A stretch of 64,000 nucleotides of DNA. It comes from Emticicia sp037153985 (GTDB lineage Bacteria > Bacteroidota > Bacteroidia > Cytophagales > Spirosomataceae). The translations under genes were made by a program, and so were the position numbers. Location: positions 62,001 to 126,000 of the forward strand of contig NZ_JBBAYI010000006.1 in NCBI RefSeq assembly GCF_037153985.1, read 5' to 3'. This document shows, piece after piece, positions 7,638 to 15,206 of the stretch (the stretch's first letter is position 1; every line of letters starts with the position of its first letter). Below the pieces are notes generated by a model. It saw nothing but the letters and a program-made list of their open reading frames with translations. It ran no database searches and was not told the origin of the DNA.

Positions 7638-8712
7638 TTAACTTGCCATCAGATACCCTTTGATAAACTCATCAATTTCGCCATTCAATACAGCTTCGGT
7701 GTTCGAGGTCTGAATGTTGGTACGATGGTCTTTTACGCGGCGGTCGTCGAGCACATAGCTACGAATCTGCGACCCCCACTCTATCTTCATTTTTCCGGCT
7801 TCGGTTTCAGCTTTGGCGGCATTACGTTTTTCAACTTCGAGTTGGTATAACTTCGATTTAAGCATTTGTAAGGCCCGCTCACGGTTGGCGTGCTGGCTAC
7901 GTTCTATCTGGCAGGTAATAACAATACCCGTAGGTTTGTGAGTTAACTGCACTTTGGTTTCTACCTTGTTGACGTTCTGCCCACCGGCTCCACCAGAGCG
8001 CGAGGTCTGAATCTCGATGTCTGCGTCTTTTATTTCAATCTGAATCGAATCATCTACCAGCGGATACGCATACACAGAAGCAAAAGAGGTATGACGGCGC
8101 GCATTTGAATCGAAAGGAGACACCCGCACCAAACGGTGTACACCGTTTTCAGACTTCAGGAAACCATACGCCATTGGGCCTTCAATCTGTAAAGAAACAG
8201 ATTTAACCCCCGCGGTGTCGCCATCCTGATAATCAAGCTCAGATACTTTGTAGCCTTTCTTATTAGCCCACATCATATACATCCGCATGAGCATACTCGT
8301 CCAGTCTTGGCTTTCGGTACCACCTGCGCCTGCATTTATTTCAAGTACTGCACTGAACTGGTCTTCTTCGTTAGAAAGCATCTTTTTCAGTTCAAGTTCT
8401 TGCAGTATTTCATCAAATTTTTTTCCTTCTTCGTCTACTTCTTCTTCGGTTGCTTCGCCGAGCGTATAAAACTCAAAAAGGGTTTCAAGGTCACCCAAAG
8501 CACTTTCAGCTTTTTCGTAGCCTACGGTCCAGCCTTTTAAGGCACGAACCTGTTTCATTACGTTTTCAGCTTTTTCGGCGTCAGTCCAGAACTCTGGCTG
8601 TGCGGTTTGGTTTTCGAGGTCATCTAAATGTTCTTTCTTACTATCGTAGTCAAAGATACCCCCTTAAAGCCGCTACTCTGGCTTTTAACTCCTTCAATTG
8701 TTCGGTAGTCAT
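7638..8712 (-). CDS. prfB: peptide chain release factor 2 (programmed +1 frameshift)
   Basis: RF2 recognises UGA and UAA stop codons and releases nascent peptides at the ribosome. The true gene starts at ATG 8712 (MTTEQLKELKARVAALRGYL), meets an in-frame TGA as codon 21, and continues after a +1 shift into DYDSKKEHLDDLENQ and the rest of the protein. The total of 1075 bases equals 358 codons plus one, giving 357 residues. The codon-recognition SPF motif (RVSPFDSNARRH) and the GGQ catalytic motif (GGAGGQNVNKVETK) are present. A single-frame reading from 8558 would lose the first third of domain 1. The shift makes RF2 levels self-regulating. Confidence 0.95.
8649..8664 (-). promoter_or_regulatory. 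prfB +1 programmed frameshift site
   Basis: The minus strand reads AGGGGGTATCTTTGAC. It consists of an internal Shine-Dalgarno-like AGGGGG, a three-base spacer, the slippery CTT codon and the in-frame TGA followed by C. This is the canonical RF2 autoregulatory site. Low RF2 lets the ribosome slip forward by one base at CTT, and the frame after the shift encodes the rest of RF2. Confidence 0.97.
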
Positions 8713-8774
8713 ATTATTGTTTAAAAAAGTATAAATAAAAAACAGTTTTTCTTCACTGTTTCCAAATCAGGGCA

Positions 8775-8807
8775 CAAAAATACTCAATTTTATTTATTAT
8801 CTTTCAA
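8775..8807 (-). promoter_or_regulatory. prfB promoter
   Basis: The minus strand has TTG (8807-8805), 22 bases, then TATTTTTG (8782-8775), which matches the -7 consensus TAnnTTTG. The expected 5' leader before ATG 8712 is about 57 bases. Confidence 0.55.
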
Positions 8808-8932
8808 TCTTATCTCATAAGCAGATTAATTTTCAAAACATCTTTTCGGTTTTATGAGTTATATCATAGCAATAAACAACATTTTAAATTTATTTTAACT
8901 GCCAATTCATAAAGCACGAAACCTAAATTATA

Positions 8933-9826
8933 ATGAGTAACTACTCCATAAAAGACTTAGAGCAATTATCGGGCATTAAAGCTCATACTCTCCGAATCTG
9001 GGAGCAGCGTTATAATATTATTACGCCCAAAAGAACAGATACTAATATACGTATCTATGACGATCAGGACCTCAAGTTAATTCTGAATATTGCTCTTCTG
9101 AAAGAACATGAGTACAAGATTTCTGAAATAGCAAAATTATCAGCCGAAAAGCTATCAAAAGAAGTGATGAGCGTTTCGGAAAGAAAACTGAGTTATCCTG
9201 ACCAGATTCATGCCCTCACGATTGCGATGATTGACCTTGACGAAGAAAGGTTTGAGAAAATTGTGTCGACTAATATCCTGCAATTTGGCCTTGAAGATAT
9301 GATGGTAAATATTATTTACCCGTTTTTAAGCCGAATTGGTATTTTGTGGGTAACAGGCTCTATTGGCCCAGCGCAAGAACACTTTATTTCTAACCTGATT
9401 CGGCAGAAGCTAATTGTTGCCATTGACGGGCAGGTGGTAAGGGCCAAACCCTACTCGAAGAAATTCGTATTGTTTTTACCAGAAGGCGAACTACACGAGC
9501 TTTCGTTGCTCTTTGCCAATTATATTTTAAGGGCGCGTAATCATAAGGTTATTTACTTGGGGCAAACGCTGCCTTTTGAAGAACTGGTTTTTGTTTGTGA
9601 GTCACAAAAGCCTGACTATATTTTTGCGGCTATTATCTCAACGCCATCGCACCATGAGGTTCAGGAATACGTAACCAAACTTGAAACAAGGTTCCCCGAT
9701 ATTAAGCTCCTGCTAACGGGGTATCAGGTAACGGCCCAGAAAATGAAAGTAAAACCTACTACGAAGATAATCAGCCAGATTAACCAGCTTGTTGAAATAG
9801 CTGAATCCACCGAAGAGGCTCTATAA
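8933..9826 (+). CDS. MerR-family regulator with cobalamin-binding domain (CarH-like)
   Basis: The N-terminal MerR winged helix (YSIKDLEQLSGIKAHTLRIW with EQRYNI) is followed by a helical cap and a Rossmann-like B12-binding domain, 297 residues in all. Light-sensing CarH proteins use a Trp, an EH pair ten residues later and a His in an ExHELG motif. Here W139, E149-H150 and GELHELS (H188) are found with the expected spacing from Trp to EH; the motif Gly is Ser. I infer a DNA-binding repressor that holds adenosylcobalamin and may release DNA in light. No carotenoid gene is adjacent. A terminator follows, so the gene is single. Confidence 0.82.
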   Translation: MSNYSIKDLEQLSGIKAHTLRIWEQRYNIITPKRTDTNIRIYDDQDLKLILNIALLKEHEYKISEIAKLSAEKLSKEVMSVSERKLSYPDQIHALTIAMIDLDEERFEKIVSTNILQFGLEDMMVNIIYPFLSRIGILWVTGSIGPAQEHFISNLIRQKLIVAIDGQVVRAKPYSKKFVLFLPEGELHELSLLFANYILRARNHKVIYLGQTLPFEELVFVCESQKPDYIFAAIISTPSHHEVQEYVTKLETRFPDIKLLLTGYQVTAQKMKVKPTTKIISQINQLVEIAESTEEAL

Positions 9827-9829
9827 ATC

Positions 9830-9861
9830 AAAAGCCCTGACCTTTGCAAGTCAGGGCTTTT
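9830..9861. terminator. bidirectional terminator between MerR gene and secDF
   Basis: Perfect 12-base arms AAAAGCCCTGAC (9830-9841) and GTCAGGGCTTTT (9850-9861) enclose an eight-base loop between two convergent genes. Confidence 0.9.
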
Positions 9862-9881
9862 AGTTGAACTTTTGTTATAAA

Positions 9882-12875
9882 TTACGCTTTCTTACCTTTT
9901 TTAGGTTCAGTTGCTACTGGTACGGCGGCGGCAAATTTTTCTTCTTCTTTTTTAAGGTCACGTTGCATACCATCAACTACGATAGGCGTAGCAACGAACA
10001 ACGAAGAGTAAGTACCTACAATTACCCCGATAAACATAGCAAACACGAAACCTCTGATGGTTTCACCACCAAAAATCAACAATACCAAAAGTACAAGCAA
10101 GGTCGAGAAACCTGTTACGGCTGTTCTACTCAGGGTACTATTCAAGGCGTTGTTGATAACTGTCGGGATATCTTCTTTTATACCGCGTTTCTCTGTCAGG
10201 TATTCACGCACACGGTCAAATACAACCACGGTGTCGTTCATTGAATAACCCATAATTGTTAACACCGCACCCACAAAGGCTTGGTCAACGTCAAGCGAGA
10301 AAGGAAGGAATCCGTTCAGGATTGAGAAAATACCCAAGATAATAAGGACGTCGTGGAACAAGGCCACTAAGGCGCCATAACCAAACGCCAAACGTCTGAA
10401 TCGGATATAGATATAAGCAAATACCAACGCAATTGATAATAAAACTGCTTTTATAGCACCCCAGATAGCATCGTTTGCGATGGTTGGCCCTACTTTTGAT
10501 GAGCTAACTACTTTTCCAGAGTTACCATCTATGCTAGCAATTACTTTATTTACTGTGCTCTGGATTTGTTTTTCTACATCGGTATTGGTGTTGTCGATTT
10601 TGTATGGTGTTGTGATTTTCACCTGATCAAAACCTCCGAAAGTTTTTACCTCCGTATATTGTCCTTCAAACGCATTATTCTGTAACGCCTCTTTGATAGG
10701 GTCAGTATCAACATTTTTTGAGAATTTAGCTACATACGTACGGCCACCTTTAAAATCAACCCCTAAACCAAAACCTTTAATAAAGATTGAAATTATACCC
10801 GCAATAATAATAGCACTTGAAATGGTATAGTATAATTTACGTTTAGAAACGAAATCGAACTGCGAATCTTTGAATAGTTTTTCTGACCATTTTGTTACAA
10901 ATGAAATCGACTTACCTTTTGCAATGTAATGTTCGAAGAATAATCTTGAAACAAAAATAGCCGAGAATAACGAGGTAAAGATACCAATCAAGAGTGTAGT
11001 AGCAAAACCAAGAATCAAGCCTGTACCAAAAGCAAATAATACTGCCCCTGTGATAATTGTAGTAACGTTTGAGTCAATAATTGACGACATCGCATTTTTA
11101 AAACCATCTCTTACGGCATCTTTAAATGTTTTGCCAAGTGCCAGTTCTTCTTTAATACGCTCGTAAATCAATACGTTTGCATCGACCGACACCCCTACTG
11201 ATAATACCATACCCGCAATACCCGGTAAGGTAAGTGTTGCACCAAACGATGCCATTACTCCTAATAACAAGAACAAGTTAACCAAAAGGGCAATATCGGC
11301 AATTAGACCCGCTTTATTATAATAAATTAATACAAAGCCTAATACGATAATCAAACCAATAATTGATGAGATAATACCCGCACTTGCTGCTTCAGAACCT
11401 ACGGTTGCCCCTACAATATCTTCCGAGATAATGTTTGTTGGTGCTGGCAATTTACCGGCTTTTAATACGCTGGCAAGGTCTTGTGCCTCTTCAACTGTAA
11501 ATGAACCAGAAATGCTTGAACGACCACCCGGAATTTCGCCGTTTACGTTCGGAGCCGAATATACATATCCATCAAGGATGATGGCTATCGAACGGCCAAT
11601 GTTTGCCCCTGTCAATGCTTTCCATTTTCTGGCACCTTCTGCGTTCATCTGCATTTCTACGGCAGGTTTTCCTTCTTCATAATCCTGAGTAGCGTTTGTT
11701 ACCACATCTCCTTCTAACGGAGCTTTGCCCAGATTTTTCACGAAATAGATGTCCACAATTTCCTCATTCACATTTGTTCCGTTTGCACGAGGCTTAATAT
11801 TAAATACCATACTGGCATCAGCAGGGAACAAAGAACGTACATCAGAGCGGTCCATGATTTCTTTTACACGGCTTACATCTTTTGTACGAACCGCTACACC
11901 AAAACCTGTTCCGATGAAAAGGTTACTGAAAATATTATTCTGGCGTTGAGCAATAGCGGCTGAATCTTTTTTGGTTGAATCTTTCTTGCTATTACCTGCA
12001 AGCTGTGCCGTAAGGCTGCTTTTGGTAGTATCTTTAGCAGCGGCAGCAGTAGCTGGGGCGGTTTTACTGGCAGTTTCCTGTTTTGCTTTTGCTTCAATGT
12101 CCATTTGCAATAAAATGCCCGACAAAGCATCAAATGCCGGAGTTAGTTCTTGCATACTGTATACTTCGCAGAACTCAAGTTTTGCCGAACCTGACAATAA
12201 CTTACGCACACGGTCAGGATTATCAACACCCGGTAGCTCAACCTGAATACGGTTTGTATTTGATAACCTTTGTAAGTTAGGGTTAGAAACCCCGAATTTA
12301 TCCACACGGGTCTGAATAATTCTGAACGCACGGTCAAAGGCACCATCAACTTCTTTTTTGATATAGTTAATAACCTGACTGTCTGACGACTCAAGGCTTA
12401 ATGTACCGCGGTTTGAGCTATTCGAGAAAACCTTAGCTAATTTTGTGTCAGGAGCCAGTTTTTTATATTCATCTGCAAACAACTCAACAAAGTTTGTACT
12501 GGTTGTCTGAGCTCTTTTCTGAGCGTTTTCGATAGCGGTTGCCACTTTAGGGTCTCTTGAGCCAGAAGCCAGTGAGCGCACGATTTCGGCAGGTGATACT
12601 TCAAGAATCACACTCATACCCCCTTGAAGGTCAAGACCCAAACCTAATTCCTGTTTTGTAAGGTCTTCGGTTGTAGTACCCAGAAAAACCGGTTGTTTCC
12701 AGAGAGAATCGAGGTATTCCTGTTTTTTAGTATAATTTATTTTTCCTGATTTATCTGTGGCAAAAGCCTCGGCATCTTTTCTGATGTCGTTGATTTTCCA
12801 GGTTCTTAATAAAAAGTAAGCACTAATTGTCGAGAAGGCAATCAAAAGTGCTATAACTCCACCTTTATTGTTCAT
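9882..12875 (-). CDS. secDF: protein translocase subunit SecDF (fused)
   Basis: This 997-residue fusion joins SecD (first about 600 residues) to SecF (from about 650). SecD shows LGLDLQGGMSVILEV in the periplasmic P1 head base and VGVSVDANVLIYERIKEEL in a membrane helix. SecF shows LGVDFKGGRTYVAKF and GYSMNDTVVVFDRVREYL. SecDF uses the proton gradient to pull preproteins through SecYEG. Fused forms are standard in Bacteroidota. A low-complexity Ala/Lys/Thr stretch lies near residues 260-310 inside the first periplasmic domain. The C-terminus is Lys-rich. The small membrane protein gene upstream on the same strand may be co-transcribed. Confidence 0.96.
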   Translation of the reverse strand: MNNKGGVIALLIAFSTISAYFLLRTWKINDIRKDAEAFATDKSGKINYTKKQEYLDSLWKQPVFLGTTTEDLTKQELGLGLDLQGGMSVILEVSPAEIVRSLASGSRDPKVATAIENAQKRAQTTSTNFVELFADEYKKLAPDTKLAKVFSNSSNRGTLSLESSDSQVINYIKKEVDGAFDRAFRIIQTRVDKFGVSNPNLQRLSNTNRIQVELPGVDNPDRVRKLLSGSAKLEFCEVYSMQELTPAFDALSGILLQMDIEAKAKQETASKTAPATAAAAKDTTKSSLTAQLAGNSKKDSTKKDSAAIAQRQNNIFSNLFIGTGFGVAVRTKDVSRVKEIMDRSDVRSLFPADASMVFNIKPRANGTNVNEEIVDIYFVKNLGKAPLEGDVVTNATQDYEEGKPAVEMQMNAEGARKWKALTGANIGRSIAIILDGYVYSAPNVNGEIPGGRSSISGSFTVEEAQDLASVLKAGKLPAPTNIISEDIVGATVGSEAASAGIISSIIGLIIVLGFVLIYYNKAGLIADIALLVNLFLLLGVMASFGATLTLPGIAGMVLSVGVSVDANVLIYERIKEELALGKTFKDAVRDGFKNAMSSIIDSNVTTIITGAVLFAFGTGLILGFATTLLIGIFTSLFSAIFVSRLFFEHYIAKGKSISFVTKWSEKLFKDSQFDFVSKRKLYYTISSAIIIAGIISIFIKGFGLGVDFKGGRTYVAKFSKNVDTDPIKEALQNNAFEGQYTEVKTFGGFDQVKITTPYKIDNTNTDVEKQIQSTVNKVIASIDGNSGKVVSSSKVGPTIANDAIWGAIKAVLLSIALVFAYIYIRFRRLAFGYGALVALFHDVLIILGIFSILNGFLPFSLDVDQAFVGAVLTIMGYSMNDTVVVFDRVREYLTEKRGIKEDIPTVINNALNSTLSRTAVTGFSTLLVLLVLLIFGGETIRGFVFAMFIGVIVGTYSSLFVATPIVVDGMQRDLKKEEEKFAAAVPVATEPKKGKKA

Positions 12876-12975
12876 TATAGGTAATGTTTAAAAAATAAAA
12901 TGTATTAATTGATGAATTAAATCATGAAGGTTTCATGCGTATAAAGCAGAGAAGGGCCCTTGAAAGGGCAAAAAA

Positions 12976-13350
12976 CTATGGGGCGTTAGGCGCAATGTGG
13001 TGCTCGTATAGTTTATCAAAATACGAAAGCCTGTATAGGGGTTTTGTAAATGTTTTAACCGAGGTTTCAACAATTACATAGATAATTTGCGGAACTGGTA
13101 CAAGAATGGCATAATGCCCGAAATCAAAAGCATAACTTGGCACTACGACCTCTAAAGAGACACTCCTGACAACCGTCTGTTCTTTAGGCGAGTCCTTATC
13201 TGTGGCCTTTTTATGTTCGGCTTTTTTAGTAGCCATAGCCGATTCGTCCGACTGCTTGTGGTAAACCTGCTTACCCAACACACTCGTCAAAATCACCATA
13301 ATGAACATTAAAAGTCCAAAAGAACGTGATATGTAAGAGTTTTTTCTCAT
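12976..13350 (-). CDS. small membrane protein of unknown function
   Basis: I do not recognise this 124-residue protein. It has a basic N-terminus, one transmembrane helix (about residues 10-28), a Lys/Asp/Glu-rich linker (residues 33-60), then a mostly hydrophobic beta-like segment rich in Val, Tyr and Pro. It is probably an inner-membrane-anchored periplasmic protein. A very good promoter lies just upstream and secDF starts 100 bases downstream on the same strand, so the two may share a transcript. The short hairpin GCCCTT/AAGGGC between them has no T-tract after it. Confidence 0.65.
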   Translation of the reverse strand: MRKNSYISRSFGLLMFIMVILTSVLGKQVYHKQSDESAMATKKAEHKKATDKDSPKEQTVVRSVSLEVVVPSYAFDFGHYAILVPVPQIIYVIVETSVKTFTKPLYRLSYFDKLYEHHIAPNAP

Positions 13351-13359
13351 TTAGGGTTG

Positions 13360-13392
13360 CAAAGCTACAAGATTTTCTCCAAATAAGTCAAA
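13360..13392 (-). promoter_or_regulatory. promoter of the small membrane protein gene
   Basis: The minus strand shows TTTG (13392-13389), 21 bases, then TAGCTTTG (13367-13360), a full match to the Bacteroidota promoter. The predicted start lies only a few bases before ATG 13350, so the mRNA may be nearly leaderless. Confidence 0.65.
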
Positions 13393-13427
13393 TATGGAGC
13401 CAAAAAATTGAGCTAATGCAAATAAAA

Positions 13428-13467
13428 CGTGCTTTGCTCTTAAAAATTATTTTAAGAACAAAGCACG
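13428..13467. terminator. terminator after the esterase gene
   Basis: Eighteen-base arms (13428-13445 and 13450-13467) pair with one mismatch around a four-base loop. It lies just downstream of the leftward esterase gene at 13491. Confidence 0.85.
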
Positions 13468-13490
13468 CACAGGAATTCATATTGATTTGT

Positions 13491-15173
13491 TTATTTAAAC
13501 TCTACTACACCCGCGGCTTTCAGTTTGTCGGCCTCTTTTGCAGGAAGTGTCCAGTCATTGTTAAATCTGCCACCCGAAACAACGGTGTTAATTGTACCTT
13601 TGAAAAGCACAAAATCCTGAAAACGACCTAACACATTCATAGGTGCAGGCGATGCCTGACGGCTCATAGGCGAGTTTTCGGCTACGGTGGTCCACCATGG
13701 CAAGCCAGAGTTAACCAATACATAATGCCCTCCTACCGGAAACACATACGCCAGCCCGTAGTCAGTAGCCGAGGCTTTCAGTTGCATCGGAAGTTTATCG
13801 CTGAATTTCTCAATCAGGCTATTGGTTTCTTTTGTACCAAACAGAATCAGGTTTGAACTTTCGATGTCGCTCGGGCGCACCTCTTTGTCGCTCAACAAAC
13901 GAGGAAACACCATTACCCGACCCAGAAAATCGCCTCTGTATACCGACCAATCCATTGCTTTTTGTGCTTCAGCACGGCGTTTGTTCAGTTCGTCAACCGA
14001 TGGGCTTCCGCCTGTACCATATACATATATATGGCGGTCGGCAATGGCTTCGGTCATAGGGCCTTCGGCTCCTTTTTTCTTGGCCGATGTCAAGGTATTC
14101 AAAGCATTAACAGCCCACGCGTTGCCACTTTCGGTCAAAGTCAAAACCCCGTCAGTATTTACGTTAATGGTTTGCCCGTTAATTACAAGCGTCAGCGGCT
14201 TTTTCGCCTTAAACCCACGATGCCCTTGCAGGTTGAGCGAGAAGGCTTTTAAACCCTGTGTTGAAATTTCGATACTGTTTCCGGCTGTAAATTTGGCATC
14301 TATTAGTGCAGTAGTACCCGGCGTAAAATCATCAAGTGTTACCCAGTATGATTTGTTATGTTTATACTGGCTTGTGGCAAAGCGCACACGCTCAGGGTAA
14401 GGATTACGTTGAAATCTGGCAAACCAGTCAAAAATAAACTCGTCTTTGTAGGCATTCTCCCAACTGTTGTGCTTCACACCCGGATACTCCGTATACTCTA
14501 CCTTTGTGCCTGCATCTTTCAGGCGTTGCACCCATTTACGGGTCGAGTCTACTTTTACAGCGGGGTCGGCATCTCCCTGAAAGAAATAAACCGGAAAATT
14601 CAAGGCATTAGGAACAAGCTCGAGGGTTCCGGCAGGAGGAGCCGGACACACCGGCGCAATAGCGGCCCACATATCGGGGTAGCTAAGGCCAACCCACATG
14701 GTTCCGCCACCACCCATCGACAAGCCCGTCAGATACATCCGGTTTTCATCAATCGAAAAGCGTTTTTTTGCATCGGCTATCATGTCCATCACATCCTTTT
14801 CAGCTACACCCTGATACCCCATAGTTCCACGTGCAAAAGAAGAAACCACAATGTAATCAACATCTTTCCACTCAGGAAAATACCGGCTTGCTTCTACGTC
14901 TGACTCCCCCTCTGCATTACTTTTGCCAAAAACACGCCTTAACGCCAACCGATGGTTTGACCCCGCCCCATGAAGCATTACCACAAACGGATACTTTTTC
15001 TTTGGGTTGTAGTTTTTTGGTAAATAAAGCCCATAAGGCTGTTCGGTATCATCTACATCGGAATGAAACGTAAGCACCTGCGGGCCAGAGGCCAGTTTTT
15101 GCGCAGACGTAACCAATGTTATAAAGAAGAAAATCAGCGTAGCACTGATTTTCTGGTATTGTTTAATTTTCAT
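13491..15173 (-). CDS. secreted alpha/beta hydrolase (PHB-depolymerase/feruloyl-esterase-like)
   Basis: The 560-residue product has a signal peptide (about 24 residues) and an N-terminal alpha/beta hydrolase domain. FVVMLHGAGSN forms the oxyanion-hole region, GLSMGGGGT holds the nucleophile Ser, GDADPAVKVDST supplies the Asp and PGVKHNSWE the His. The C-terminal half (about residues 270-560) resembles the accessory region of Bacteroidota prolyl-oligopeptidase-like esterases. The substrate is unknown; a polysaccharide ester or polymer is plausible. It lies 33 bases downstream of the large dehydrogenase gene on the same strand, so they probably form one operon ending at the 13428-13467 terminator. 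Confidence 0.75.
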   Translation of the reverse strand: MKIKQYQKISATLIFFFITLVTSAQKLASGPQVLTFHSDVDDTEQPYGLYLPKNYNPKKKYPFVVMLHGAGSNHRLALRRVFGKSNAEGESDVEASRYFPEWKDVDYIVVSSFARGTMGYQGVAEKDVMDMIADAKKRFSIDENRMYLTGLSMGGGGTMWVGLSYPDMWAAIAPVCPAPPAGTLELVPNALNFPVYFFQGDADPAVKVDSTRKWVQRLKDAGTKVEYTEYPGVKHNSWENAYKDEFIFDWFARFQRNPYPERVRFATSQYKHNKSYWVTLDDFTPGTTALIDAKFTAGNSIEISTQGLKAFSLNLQGHRGFKAKKPLTLVINGQTINVNTDGVLTLTESGNAWAVNALNTLTSAKKKGAEGPMTEAIADRHIYVYGTGGSPSVDELNKRRAEAQKAMDWSVYRGDFLGRVMVFPRLLSDKEVRPSDIESSNLILFGTKETNSLIEKFSDKLPMQLKASATDYGLAYVFPVGGHYVLVNSGLPWWTTVAENSPMSRQASPAPMNVLGRFQDFVLFKGTINTVVSGGRFNNDWTLPAKEADKLKAAGVVEFK

Positions 15174-15206
15174 AGAAATTTAAGGTTAAATAGTGAAAAT
15201 AACGGT

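Noticed and set aside
7638..8558. RF2 as a truncated single-frame gene or pseudogene
   Set aside because: The upstream frame with the canonical AGGGGGTATCTTTGAC shift site restores a complete 357-residue RF2, so this is programmed frameshifting, not decay.
13822..14903. Long open frames antisense to the esterase gene
   Set aside because: The minus-strand frame has a signal peptide and a full set of hydrolase motifs, while the plus-strand frames have no recognisable domains. They are shadows of codon bias.
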